From NCBI GenBank assembly GCA_029880755.1, contig JAOUNW010000028.1, forward strand, positions 1 to 16,983: a DNA stretch of 16,983 nt. Direction: 5' to 3'. Position numbers and translations under genes: made by a program. Positions 1 through 7,563 of the stretch are shown one piece after another. The notes under the pieces were generated by a model. It ran no database searches, was not told the DNA's origin, and saw nothing but the letters and a program-made list of their open reading frames with translations. Numbering within the stretch: the stretch's first letter is position 1; every line of letters starts with the position of its first letter. This DNA is from Gammaproteobacteria bacterium. GTDB taxonomy: Bacteria; Pseudomonadota; Gammaproteobacteria; Acidiferrobacterales; SZUA-150.

Positions 1-1319
1 CTATTTATGCGGGCATCCACCTTCGTTTTGGCGATTTTTCTTCTCAAACAGTAATAGAGCTGGGGCCACTGCTGCCGCGGGCGATTGTTTTTACTCTGGT
101 GATGTTATTCATTATGGTGGCTATGGGTCTGTACGAGAGAGAGATCAAGGAAGGTGACTGGAGTTATTACTCCAGGTTCATGGCGACTTTTCCAATCGGT
201 TTTATTGCTATGACATTCATTTTTTATGCCATACCTGGCCTGTTTCTTGGGCGAGGTGTTTTGGGCATCTCCTTTTTGGTTGCTATGGCAGGTACCGCCA
301 CGATCCGGTTTATTTTTCTGAGCGTGGTCGACAGCGAGGCCATAAAGCGTCGTGTATTAGTCGTGGGCGCAGGCAGTCGCCCCGCCAAGGTTGCTGCGCT
401 ACTGAATTCTGAGCAGGGGCGGAACCGCTTCCATTTGGTTGGTTATATGCCTATCGATGGTGTCCACTCCTCGATACCAAAGAGCTTAATAATTGAGCAC
501 GAGATACCAATTCTCGCTATCGCTACAACATATGATGTGGATGAGATCGTGGTAGGCGTCAGACAGCGGCGCGGGGGAGCTCTACCTATGGGGGAATTAC
601 TAGAATGCCGAATGGAGGGGATCAACGTTATCGACCTGTCGACATTTTTCGAGCGCGAAACCGGTAAGGTGCAACTGGAGTCCCTGAATCCAAGCTGGAT
701 AATCTTTTCTGAAGGTTTTGATAAAGGTAATTTTCGTAACATGATTAAGCGCATGTTTGATTTAACCGCCAGTAGCATCCTTTTGTTGATTACTCTACCT
801 GTAATGTTAGTCACTGCAATCCTGATTAAACTGGATAGCAAAGGACCGGTATTCTACAAACAGGAAAGGACTGGTGAATGTGGTAATCCGTTTCAGGTGT
901 ATAAGTTTCGCAGCATGCGCACAGATGCTGAGACGGAAGGTAAGCCTCAATGGGCAAAAAAGGATGACGATAGGGTGACAAGAGTTGGGAAGATAATTCG
1001 TACTTTACGCATTGATGAACTACCTCAGATTATCAATGTATTGAGGGGCGATATGAGTTTTGTGGGTCCGCGCCCGGAACGTCCTTTTTTTGTGAATCAA
1101 TTAATAAAGGAAATCCCGTTCTTTTCAACGCGCCATAGCGTTAAGCCAGGGATTACCGGATGGGCGCAGATTCGTTATCCTTATGGCGCTTCGGTGGAAG
1201 ATGCCAAGGAAAAACTGCAATACGATTTGTATTATGCCAAGAACCACACCTTGTTCCTGGATCTGATCATTCTATTTCAGACGGCTCAGGTGGTGTTATT
1301 TGGCAAAGGCGCACGCTAG
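1..1319 (+). CDS. Undecaprenyl-phosphate sugar-phosphate transferase, XrtA/EpsB type (5' partial)
   Basis: Initiating enzyme of EPS synthesis: it should transfer a sugar-1-phosphate from a nucleotide sugar to undecaprenyl phosphate at the inner membrane. The frame is open from base 3, before the first ATG at 99, and the upstream residues (IYAGIHLRFGDFS) look like the usual N-terminal membrane part, so the true start lies left of the window and 99 is not the start. Visible order: hydrophobic helices (about 75-300), a Rossmann-like CoA-binding fold beginning RRVLVVGAGS (about 346-375), and a bacterial sugar-transferase domain from KRMFDLTAS (about 745) to the end, with YKQERTG, YKFRSMR, RIDELPQ and VGPRPER, the conserved active-site signature. 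About 438 codons are visible; family members are near 460, so little is missing. It ends 11 bases before a convergent gene. Family assignment (TIGR03013-like, from memory) is firm; the sugar is unknown. Confidence 0.93.
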   Translation, partial: IYAGIHLRFGDFSSQTVIELGPLLPRAIVFTLVMLFIMVAMGLYEREIKEGDWSYYSRFMATFPIGFIAMTFIFYAIPGLFLGRGVLGISFLVAMAGTATIRFIFLSVVDSEAIKRRVLVVGAGSRPAKVAALLNSEQGRNRFHLVGYMPIDGVHSSIPKSLIIEHEIPILAIATTYDVDEIVVGVRQRRGGALPMGELLECRMEGINVIDLSTFFERETGKVQLESLNPSWIIFSEGFDKGNFRNMIKRMFDLTASSILLLITLPVMLVTAILIKLDSKGPVFYKQERTGECGNPFQVYKFRSMRTDAETEGKPQWAKKDDDRVTRVGKIIRTLRIDELPQIINVLRGDMSFVGPRPERPFFVNQLIKEIPFFSTRHSVKPGITGWAQIRYPYGASVEDAKEKLQYDLYYAKNHTLFLDLIILFQTAQVVLFGKGAR

Positions 1320-1330
1320 AGTGTTGTCGT

Positions 1331-2281
1331 TTATTTTTTGGCCTTAAGAGGATCCAGTGGTGAGCTATACCAGTCCACCACCAGGCCATTACTAAAGTAG
1401 ACCTTCGACATACCATACTCCCAGCTATTTTCAGCAACATAATCGGGCTTACCCTGAGCTCGGCGCACTTCATCCTGGGTTGACCCAATAGTAAAAAATC
1501 CTTTGCCGGGCTTGTTACCGAGTTTCGGATCTGATACGACGTTCAATGGGTTTTCGGCGTGAGCAATCCAGCTCATGACAGTGCCATTGCTGAAGAACAC
1601 CTGTGAATTGCCATAATACCAGATATCACCTTCCACTTTTGTCGGCTTGCCTTGAGCCGCATACACTTCCCCCACTTTGGAGCCGTAAGTGAAATAACGG
1701 ATGGGGGAAGAGGTCGCTGTTTTTGGTTCGTTGCTATTTGTCAGTGTTTGCTGAGCCGGTGATGGTGCGCCAGAGTTTTCCTTGATCGCCTGAATGGTAT
1801 TGCCAGCCTCTGGCATAGAAGTGTTGAATTTTGACCAAACACCATAAGCAGATCCGGCAACTATCAAAATGATAACAATTTTCCGTAAACGCGAACTCTT
1901 CGGCGTTTCTTCAGCGGTTTCCCGGTAGCTGCTAGAATGGAAATCCTGTTCTTGGTTCTGTCGGGGGCTGTATGTTTTTTTCGGGCTGTTTTCGCCTGGA
2001 CCTTTGGCTGTGTCTTGACGGCTACTCTGATTCGGACCGCCTTCGTTGCCTAGTGGTAGCCTTTGATGAACCTGGTAGTAATCCGATAGAGCCTTGTAGG
2101 CCAGATTGATCTCTTTGATTTTTTCTTCTGCAAGAAGTCGTGCTTGTTCATTGCCATTATGGCGGTCTGGGTGCCAGGTGTTTGCCATCTTGCGATAGGT
2201 TTTTCTGAGTTTGTCCCAGCCGCAAGATGAATCCACACCGAGGGTGCGATAATGTTGGGCAAAATTATTTGGGCTATTCAT
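1331..2281 (-). CDS. Membrane-anchored J-domain protein with duplicated C-terminal module
   Basis: A 316-residue DnaJ-domain protein. Residues about 8-70 form a J domain with the HPD signature at 37-39, which in this family stimulates ATP hydrolysis by an Hsp70 (DnaK). A hydrophilic Ser/Gln/Pro-rich linker follows (about 76-130), then one membrane helix (about 134-150, preceded by SSRLRK). The part after the helix carries two ungapped 51-residue repeats at 196-246 and 262-312, sharing 25 identical positions, including AQGKP, a W.YG.S.V pattern, FSNG and a final PL. The GS..xEV...GKP start recalls BamE/SmpA-like modules, which is inference. Positive charges before the helix suggest the J domain is cytoplasmic and the repeats periplasmic. 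It lies between EPS genes on the opposite strand, convergent with the sugar transferase and divergent from the main operon. No strong ribosome binding site precedes the ATG. Function unknown. Confidence 0.88.
   Translation of the reverse strand: MNSPNNFAQHYRTLGVDSSCGWDKLRKTYRKMANTWHPDRHNGNEQARLLAEEKIKEINLAYKALSDYYQVHQRLPLGNEGGPNQSSRQDTAKGPGENSPKKTYSPRQNQEQDFHSSSYRETAEETPKSSRLRKIVIILIVAGSAYGVWSKFNTSMPEAGNTIQAIKENSGAPSPAQQTLTNSNEPKTATSSPIRYFTYGSKVGEVYAAQGKPTKVEGDIWYYGNSQVFFSNGTVMSWIAHAENPLNVVSDPKLGNKPGKGFFTIGSTQDEVRRAQGKPDYVAENSWEYGMSKVYFSNGLVVDWYSSPLDPLKAKK
1346..1498 (-). repeat. Second copy of a 51-residue module in the J-domain protein
   Basis: Encodes residues 262-312, beginning FFTIGS and ending DPL. 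The offset from the first copy is exactly 66 residues. The copies share AQGKP and FSNG but differ in most charged positions, so this is an old duplication. Confidence 0.85.
1544..1696 (-). repeat. First copy of a 51-residue module in the J-domain protein
   Basis: Encodes residues 196-246, beginning YFTYGS and ending NPL. It aligns without gaps to the second copy, with 25 of 51 residues identical by my hand count. This is an intragenic protein-level duplication. Confidence 0.85.
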
Positions 2282-2510
2282 AGATCAGAAGATGTTTGCT
2301 TACGTTGCTTAACCCAGTATTTCACTCAGGTTATTTAATTTCTCTGGTTTGATAGTTTCAGGGACCGTTCTTCTTGGCAAGTTCAAAATAACATATTACC
2401 GCAGTAACTGTAGTAGATATTTTATTACCCTGAAAAATAAGCAAGAAATACGCCAAAATCGACATGGAGAATATTACATCCTTAACCTCGCTAAAATTTA
2501 AAAAACGGTA

Positions 2511-2540
2511 TTAGTATTAAGGTTTTAATTGATTTATACT
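2511..2540 (+). promoter_or_regulatory. Weak candidate sigma70 promoter
   Basis: TATACT at 2535-2540 matches TATAAT at 5 of 6 positions. The only partner for -35 is TTAGTA at 2511-2516, 18 bases upstream, a poor match. A transcript starting near 2547 would have a leader of about 360 bases before the exporter gene. AT-rich DNA gives such matches by chance. Confidence 0.25.
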
Positions 2541-2694
2541 TAGCGACGAAAAATGTCTGGATCGTCATTATCTCTCCGAGCATATTGGCGAGGGTGTTAT
2601 ATGCAAGGGTCTTGCGACCGGAGTTGCCCTAAATGGAAAATTGTGGGGTAAGCCGAGTCGCGAGAAATACAAAAGATTGGCTGAGATCAAAGTA

Positions 2695-2707
2695 TTTTCC
2701 CGGAAAA
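2695..2707. promoter_or_regulatory. Palindromic operator-like site at the -35 region
   Basis: TTTTCCCGGAAAA is a perfect palindrome with 6-base arms and a single central base. It lies 19 bases upstream of the candidate extended -10 element and so covers the -35 region, a usual place for a dimeric transcription factor. The factor is not known. Confidence 0.45.
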
Positions 2708-2758
2708 GATGTAAGTTGCCTGTAAGTGACATAATTTAAACTATGGGTTTTTCCGGGA
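2698..2758. repeat. 10-bp inverted repeat flanking the candidate promoter
   Basis: TCCCGGAAAA (2698-2707) and its exact reverse complement TTTTCCGGGA (2749-2758) enclose 41 bases containing the candidate -10 element. The left arm overlaps the palindrome at 2695-2707. It could be a pair of protein sites on either side of the start site, or a stem if transcription starts upstream. Confidence 0.5.
2727..2735 (+). promoter_or_regulatory. Candidate extended -10 promoter for the EPS operon
   Basis: TGACATAAT combines an extended -10 TGn with CATAAT (5 of 6 to TATAAT). No good -35 sits at 17 bases; instead a perfect palindrome (2695-2707) occupies that region, the arrangement expected for an activator-dependent or operator-controlled promoter. 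The start site would be near 2742, giving a leader of about 165 bases. Inferred from motif only. Confidence 0.4.
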
Positions 2759-2794
2759 CTCGAGTGAAAAAATCTAAGCCTAGAAAACAACAAG

Positions 2795-2834
2795 TTAGGG
2801 TGACCAAGCTGAGTTTTGCTGACATTTTAGGGTG
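2795..2834. repeat. Direct repeat TTAGGGTG, 32-bp period
   Basis: TTAGGGTG occurs at 2795-2802 and 2827-2834, a centre-to-centre distance of 32 bases, close to three helical turns. The core AGGGTG also occurs at 2591-2596. They lie in the predicted leader of the exporter gene. Possible tandem regulator sites, but short enough to arise by chance. Confidence 0.25.
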
Positions 2835-2907
2835 TTTAAAGGTGAGATCTGCTATTTGGTCATGGTAATGAGTTGGGCGTTCTACTAGCAAAAAAAGAGA
2901 GCATGGA

Positions 2908-3558
2908 ATGAGAGAGGTATCAGTCCCCGTATTGGTGATTTGTGGTTTGATGTTGACGGCGTGCGCCAGTAACACAACAAAGGTGAAGCCGGACAAGATC
3001 GTTCCGGATGGAAACGAAGAAGCCATCGCGGCATTAAAAACATTTACGGTAAATGAGTACAAGATTGGGGCTGACGATGTCCTTCAGATCAATGTATGGC
3101 GTAATCCCGAGCTGACAACAACAGTGCCAGTGAGACCGGATGGTAAGATTTCTTTACCTCTGGTGGGCGATGTCGTGGTGGGTGGCTTATCTCCTGCGGA
3201 TGTCGCCAGGAATATTGAAAATAAATTAAAGATATTCATTCGCACGCCCCAGGTATCGGTAATTCTTACGCAACTAAATAGCCATCAATATTTGTCGCGT
3301 GTCAGGGTAACAGGAGCAGTTGGGCGACCGTTATCGGTTCCTTATAGGCAGGGGATGACTGTTCTGGATATTGTATTGGAAGCCGGGGGCCCTAATGACT
3401 TTGCCTCTCCCAATCGTACAAAACTCTATCGCAAGGCAGGTGAGAAAACAGAGGTGATTCGAATTAACCTGGAAGATATCCTGACGAAGGGTAGGCTGAA
3501 GACCAACGTATCATTACAGCCTGGCGATGTATTGATTGTGCCTGAACGCATATTTTAG
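2908..3558 (+). CDS. Polysaccharide export lipoprotein, Wza-related (XrtA type)
   Basis: Outer-membrane-directed EPS export protein of 216 residues. The N-terminus is a lipoprotein signal with lipobox LTAC, lipidated Cys at residue 19. A polysaccharide export (Poly_export) domain follows from about residue 48, beginning YKIGADDVLQINVWRNPEL and including VRPDGKISLPLVGDV. An SLBB-like domain lies at about 128-210 (VRVTGAVGRPLSVPYRQGM to LQPGDVLIVPERIF). It is much shorter than E. coli Wza (about 380 residues) and lacks the extra SLBB domain and C-terminal helix, as is usual for the XrtA-linked family (TIGR03027-like, from memory). A modest GAGAG ribosome binding site at 2897-2901 supports the ATG at 2908. 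It is the first gene of the long + strand operon, behind the control region. The outer-membrane pore may need the barrel protein encoded downstream. Confidence 0.94.
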   Translation: MREVSVPVLVICGLMLTACASNTTKVKPDKIVPDGNEEAIAALKTFTVNEYKIGADDVLQINVWRNPELTTTVPVRPDGKISLPLVGDVVVGGLSPADVARNIENKLKIFIRTPQVSVILTQLNSHQYLSRVRVTGAVGRPLSVPYRQGMTVLDIVLEAGGPNDFASPNRTKLYRKAGEKTEVIRINLEDILTKGRLKTNVSLQPGDVLIVPERIF

Positions 3559-3593
3559 CGATAACGAAAGTTTGCGAACGGTTATTATTATTT

Positions 3594-5144
3594 ATGAATC
3601 TGCCTTTTGAACAAATTATCAGGTTGCTGATTAACGAAGCCTTCCAATACCGGAGGGCAATCGTATCTGCTTTTGCCGTAATCAGCTTGGCATTTCTTAG
3701 CGTGGGATTGGTTTGGCCCAAGATCTATACTTCAACTTCTACGATTTTTGTTGAACAGACCAATGTCATTAATCCGTTAATGGAAGGTGCGGCAGTCACT
3801 GCCGATGCCACGAATCAGATACGGATCGCACAGGAGTTATTATTTAGTCGGAAAACGATGTCTATCATTCTGCAAGAGGGTGGCTGGTTAATTAATGAAC
3901 TGACACCGGTAGAACAGGAAAAGGTGATCCAGGGAATTCAGGGACGTACCTCAATATCAATGGTGGGAAGAAATCTTTTGAAGATTGAATATCATGATGA
4001 TCTTCCTGAGCGCGCTTTCGCCGTAGTAACAAAATATACTGATACCCTGATCTCAAGAATTGTTGACGAGAAAGCCAAGGAGAGCAAGGAGGCGTTTGAA
4101 TTTATTGATCAGCAGGTGCGTGATTATCATGACAAGCTGATTGTTGTGGAAGGCAAGATCAAGGATTATCGTAGTTCTAACCCGGATGCTACACCTGGTA
4201 GTGATACTGCCGTAAATACTCGCATCAATCGATTACTGAATACTGTAGAAACCACGACGCTGGAGCTTCAGGAAGAAAAGATTAAAAAGGAATCGCTGGA
4301 GAGACAGTTATCCGGTGAGGCGGAAGTCACAGCCAGCCTATCCCATGAAGGTCAATTACGCACTCGTATTGGAGAGCTGCAAACTGAATTGGAAACACTG
4401 CTGCTTACCTATCATGAGTCGTATCCAGATGTTGTGCGTATTCGGCAACAGATCAATGACCTCAAGGCTACTATCGAAAGGGAAAAAGTGCGCCGGTTGG
4501 AAGCGAAAAAACTGGCTAAGGCCGGAGGACAGCCATATGTTGACGAAGGTATATCCAATAACCCGCTTTACCAGCAATTAAGAAGCCAACTATCGGCAAC
4601 CAAGACTAACATCGAAACCCTTACGGCCAGGCTTAATGAAAGCCAGAAGCGCCTGGATGAGGAACTGGAGCGTTCCAAACGTATTCATGGCGGTGAGGCT
4701 GCCATGACCGAGCTGACCCGCGATTATCAGGTTAACCGGGAAATTTATCAGGACCTGCTGCGCAGGAGAGAGAATGCACGCGTGACCATGAATTTAAATA
4801 TGGATAGGCAGAAGATATCCATACGCGTTCAGGAACCACCGCTGATGCCGGTTCAGCCTAGCGGGTTACGTTTTATCCATTTCGTATTGGTAGGAATGTT
4901 TCTGGGTTTCGCCATTCCCGTTGGCGTCTTGTATGGCTTCCAGCAAGTCGACCCTCGTATACGCGCACCGGGGATTATTGTAGAGAGACTAAAGCTGCCT
5001 GTGATCGCTGATATTCCTCATTTGTCGAGTCCTGCGGAAATTCAGGCGATTGCCACTAATTCGCGCTGGTTGGCGGTAGTAGTAATTGGCGTGGGAGTAA
5101 TTTATTTTGTGGTCGCACTTCTGAAAGTTACCGGGATGCTATAA
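3594..5144 (+). CDS. Polysaccharide chain-length determinant (Wzz/PCP type, XrtA system)
   Basis: Inner-membrane polysaccharide co-polymerase of 516 residues that sets chain length and connects polymerisation to export. The order fits the family: a short cytoplasmic N-terminus, membrane helix 1 (about 22-41), a Wzz-type periplasmic domain beginning YTSTSTIFVEQ, a long charged coiled-coil region (about 165-400), the Pro-rich stretch PPLMPVQPSG (about 415-424), membrane helix 2 (about 427-447), and a last hydrophobic helix (about 492-511). There is no fused ATPase domain; the next gene supplies that part separately, two bases after this stop. The sequence before the ATG has no clear ribosome binding site, so translation may depend on the exporter gene 35 bases upstream. 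It resembles TIGR03007 (from memory). Confidence 0.93.
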   Translation: MNLPFEQIIRLLINEAFQYRRAIVSAFAVISLAFLSVGLVWPKIYTSTSTIFVEQTNVINPLMEGAAVTADATNQIRIAQELLFSRKTMSIILQEGGWLINELTPVEQEKVIQGIQGRTSISMVGRNLLKIEYHDDLPERAFAVVTKYTDTLISRIVDEKAKESKEAFEFIDQQVRDYHDKLIVVEGKIKDYRSSNPDATPGSDTAVNTRINRLLNTVETTTLELQEEKIKKESLERQLSGEAEVTASLSHEGQLRTRIGELQTELETLLLTYHESYPDVVRIRQQINDLKATIEREKVRRLEAKKLAKAGGQPYVDEGISNNPLYQQLRSQLSATKTNIETLTARLNESQKRLDEELERSKRIHGGEAAMTELTRDYQVNREIYQDLLRRRENARVTMNLNMDRQKISIRVQEPPLMPVQPSGLRFIHFVLVGMFLGFAIPVGVLYGFQQVDPRIRAPGIIVERLKLPVIADIPHLSSPAEIQAIATNSRWLAVVVIGVGVIYFVVALLKVTGML

Positions 5145-5146
5145 AC

Positions 5147-6064
5147 ATGAGCAAAATCGAAGAAGCCTTAAAGAAGGCCAGGGAAAACAGGAGTAAACAG
5201 TTGGTCCCGTCCGGCCAAGTCTCATCGGTAGAAGGGCAATCGGCATCGCCGAAGTCCGGGCGCGAACTGTTGGATATAGAGTCAAAGATAGATTCAAGCC
5301 GCAGAATCGCCACTATGCGTGAGCAAGGCGAGATGCCGCAGAAGCAGCTAGCCCTGAAAAAGATCATTTATCCCGATATGCAGGAAAACCATATCGCCAA
5401 CTCATTCAGGGAACTGAGAACGAAGATATTACAGAAGAGTAACGGTAGGCAAAGAACAATCATGGTTACTTCGCCCACTTCTGGTTGCGGTTGCAGCTTT
5501 TCCGCACTGAATCTGGCGGCGGCATTTTCCTTCGATGAGAGTAAAACGGCGTTGTTGGTTGACTGTAATTTGCGTAACTCGGGATTAAGTAAAATTTTAT
5601 CATCGGAAGGACATGGTCTGACGGACTATCTGGAATCCACCGAGCTTGATGTCTCGGAGATTATCCATCCGACCGGAATCAAGCGATTGCGTTTGGTCCC
5701 TGCAGGCGGCGTACGGGAAGTGCCTGTGGAGTATTTTACATCCATGAAGATGCGATCCTTGTTATCGGCCATTGAGGAAAGATATCCTGATCGTTATATT
5801 ATTATCGATACTCCACCGATACTGGAGTCTGCCGACTCCCACATTCTTTCGGAGTTGTGTGATTTTGTATTACTGGTTGTTCCTTATGGAAAGTTTACCC
5901 AATCTCAAATAAAGGCGGCTGCAGATGCCATCAGTGGTGAAAAGCTGATTGGTATCATTTTTAACAATGAGCCCTGTGTACCGGGCCAATCCTGGAGGCG
6001 TTTTCTCAAGTCCCTGTTTTCTCCTTCCGGCTTCAAGTGGACCGGTCTGAAGAAAGCCGTTTAA
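5147..6064 (+). CDS. CpsD/BY-kinase-like protein with degenerate ATP-binding site
   Basis: A 305-residue protein with the fold and position of the XrtA-linked tyrosine autokinase (TIGR03018-like, from memory). The start MSKIEEALKKARENR and the segment NSFRELRTKIL are typical. The P-loop region, however, reads TSPTSGCGCSFSALNLA (108-124): the lysine of the Walker A GxGK[S/T] is Cys116. Walker A', normally DxDxR, reads VDCNLR with Asn141 for the second aspartate. Walker B (IIIDTPP, Asp221) is intact. The C-terminus (FKWTGLKKAV) has no tyrosine cluster. The codons in the P-loop (ggt tgc ggt tgc agc) read cleanly, with no sign of a frameshift. It starts two bases after the chain-length gene, suggesting coupling and a complex with that protein. 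I infer loss or strong change of ATP hydrolysis and kinase activity, perhaps leaving a structural role. Confidence 0.88.
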   Translation: MSKIEEALKKARENRSKQLVPSGQVSSVEGQSASPKSGRELLDIESKIDSSRRIATMREQGEMPQKQLALKKIIYPDMQENHIANSFRELRTKILQKSNGRQRTIMVTSPTSGCGCSFSALNLAAAFSFDESKTALLVDCNLRNSGLSKILSSEGHGLTDYLESTELDVSEIIHPTGIKRLRLVPAGGVREVPVEYFTSMKMRSLLSAIEERYPDRYIIIDTPPILESADSHILSELCDFVLLVVPYGKFTQSQIKAAADAISGEKLIGIIFNNEPCVPGQSWRRFLKSLFSPSGFKWTGLKKAV

Positions 6065-6080
6065 AAGTTTCAGTGGATTT

Positions 6081-7541
6081 ATGAATTCAGGAAGTACTCG
6101 AATTCCCATTGGAGCACTTTTTGGAGTGCTCCTGTTGCTTGTATGTTATGGAAAACCATCATTTGCGGATATTGGGTATCAATTAGGTCTGGCAGGTGAG
6201 TCCAGTGATAATATCGGGCGCGATGCGGCGGATACGCGTTCGGAATGGATTACACGTTATCTTGCCGCGCTTACGTTGAATGCCGATAATCGTTTATTTA
6301 CTTCCAATACCCTGCTTCAAGCGCGTTATAACGATTATAAGAGAAATATCTATGATGACAGGGCGGATTATCTGGTTAACTCGGAATTAGTCTGGCGCAT
6401 ACTGCCTCAGAGGCTTGAATTCCGGGTAGATGATATTTTTACGAGAGTACAGCTTAATCCCGCGGAAGCAGATACCCCTGACAACCAGCAGAATACCAAC
6501 GTTGTGTCTCTTGGTCCCACGATGAATATCAGGTTTGGGGACGCGGATTTACTTATTCTTCAAGGCAGGTATTCAGAGACCTATTACGAAACAACTGATA
6601 CTGACAATAGAGTGCATCTGGGGAACATACGTTATCGCCATCGCCATACACCGGTATCAACTACTTCGCTCAATCTTACCAGCCGGGTTGTGCAGTATAC
6701 TGAATCAAATCTCTATCCCACCATGTGGACCCATCGCGGGGTTCTGGGCTATGCGCGGGCCGCATCACGCATTACTCGTCTGTCCGCAGAGGTGGGACGC
6801 ACCCTGATCGATGACCGCACCAATCCCGTTGATAATACCTTCAGCACCACAGGAACCGCACGCCTGACGCGACGTACAACCCGTAATTCCATATTGCGTC
6901 TCGAAGTAGGCAGAGAAGTATCGGACGCAAGCGAAACGCTGCTTCAGGATACCCGTCAACAGCAGCCTTTGGAGGATGTGATTGCGCCCGGTGCCCTGTT
7001 TATTACCTCTAATGCAAGCGCCCGCCTGACGCGGGCGACAATTTATGGTAGCCAGGCACTGAATCTTAGGGCCAGAAAGATTGAATTTGAGGAAATCGGT
7101 AATCAACCATTGACCGATGCGACGTCCAGTCAAAGAATGGGCAGTGCCGAGCTGAATTTAACCTATAATCTGACTGAGAGTGATCGGGCTGGTATTAGAG
7201 GCCGGTTTATTAAGACCGAGTATCGCGATACCCTGCGCACAGACCGGGATTCATGGCTTGAAGGCTGGTTTGAGCGGCAAATCCGTAAAAGAGTCGCGCT
7301 CAGGCTTGGGTATTCGCGGGGAGAAAGGGATAGTAGTAATTCTGCTGATGAATATGTGGAAAATCGGGCCATGATTTCCCTTAGCTATAATTATGAGGTA
7401 GGACAGCCGGAAAGGAGCCCCATTGACGGGGATGGTTTCCGGGATCTGGAGAGGCCCGAACCGGACGTTCTCGACGATGGCTCCGGTTTTAGCGGCGCGG
7501 CACAACCGGGAGCAAACCCACTAGACGCTGGAACTGAATAA
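6081..7541 (+). CDS. Outer-membrane beta-barrel protein of XrtA EPS loci (TIGR03016-like)
   Basis: A 486-residue exported protein. The N-terminus is a Sec signal peptide with a hydrophobic core at about 10-23 and probable cleavage after SFA, residue 29. The mature part has many alternating polar/hydrophobic strands rich in Arg, Tyr and Thr (for example RYNDYKRNIYDDRADYLV, RLEFRVDDIF, LILQGRYSETYYET), as expected for a barrel. The last strand (RAMISLSYNYEV, about 432-443) is followed by some 43 acidic, Gly/Pro-rich residues instead of ending at the C-terminus. By family and position (between the kinase-like and ATPase genes, gaps of 16 and 22 bases) it probably helps EPS cross the outer membrane, complementing the short export lipoprotein. 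The biochemical role of this family is not established, as far as I recall. Confidence 0.85.
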   Translation: MNSGSTRIPIGALFGVLLLLVCYGKPSFADIGYQLGLAGESSDNIGRDAADTRSEWITRYLAALTLNADNRLFTSNTLLQARYNDYKRNIYDDRADYLVNSELVWRILPQRLEFRVDDIFTRVQLNPAEADTPDNQQNTNVVSLGPTMNIRFGDADLLILQGRYSETYYETTDTDNRVHLGNIRYRHRHTPVSTTSLNLTSRVVQYTESNLYPTMWTHRGVLGYARAASRITRLSAEVGRTLIDDRTNPVDNTFSTTGTARLTRRTTRNSILRLEVGREVSDASETLLQDTRQQQPLEDVIAPGALFITSNASARLTRATIYGSQALNLRARKIEFEEIGNQPLTDATSSQRMGSAELNLTYNLTESDRAGIRGRFIKTEYRDTLRTDRDSWLEGWFERQIRKRVALRLGYSRGERDSSNSADEYVENRAMISLSYNYEVGQPERSPIDGDGFRDLERPEPDVLDDGSGFSGAAQPGANPLDAGTE

Positions 7542-7563
7542 GAGGCGCCTGAAGGAATTATAA

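Larger units (their letters stand above)
2282..2907. other. Gene-free control region upstream of the EPS operon
   Basis: This 626-base stretch separates the start of the J-domain gene from the start of the exporter gene, so it should hold promoters for both directions. The left half (2282-2540) is AT-rich. The right half holds a candidate extended -10 site, palindromic sequence around it, a short hairpin (GCAAG-GGT-CTTGC, 2603-2615) and a direct repeat. I saw no JUMPstart/ops element, no tRNA and no recognisable riboswitch. One frame is open for 68 codons (2533-2739) but it has no ATG and no ribosome binding site, so I do not call it a gene. Confidence 0.7.

Noticed and set aside
443..841. 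132-codon minus-strand open frame inside the sugar transferase
   Set aside because: Antisense to conserved coding sequence; no domain recognised.
1320..1330. Bidirectional terminator between the convergent sugar transferase and J-domain genes
   Set aside because: Only 11 bases separate the stop codons and no stem with a T-run is visible; termination must occur inside one of the genes or by another mechanism.
2603..2615. GCAAG-GGT-CTTGC hairpin as a terminator
   Set aside because: The stem has only five pairs and no T-run follows, so it does not look like an intrinsic terminator.
2533..2739. 68-codon open frame in the control region, + strand
   Set aside because: No ATG, no ribosome binding site, no recognised similarity, and it overlaps the candidate promoter. 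A run of this length is not rare by chance over six frames.
2282..2907. JUMPstart/ops element or c-di-GMP riboswitch expected before an EPS operon
   Set aside because: I looked for GGCGGTAGCGTG-like and GEMM-like patterns by eye and found no convincing match.
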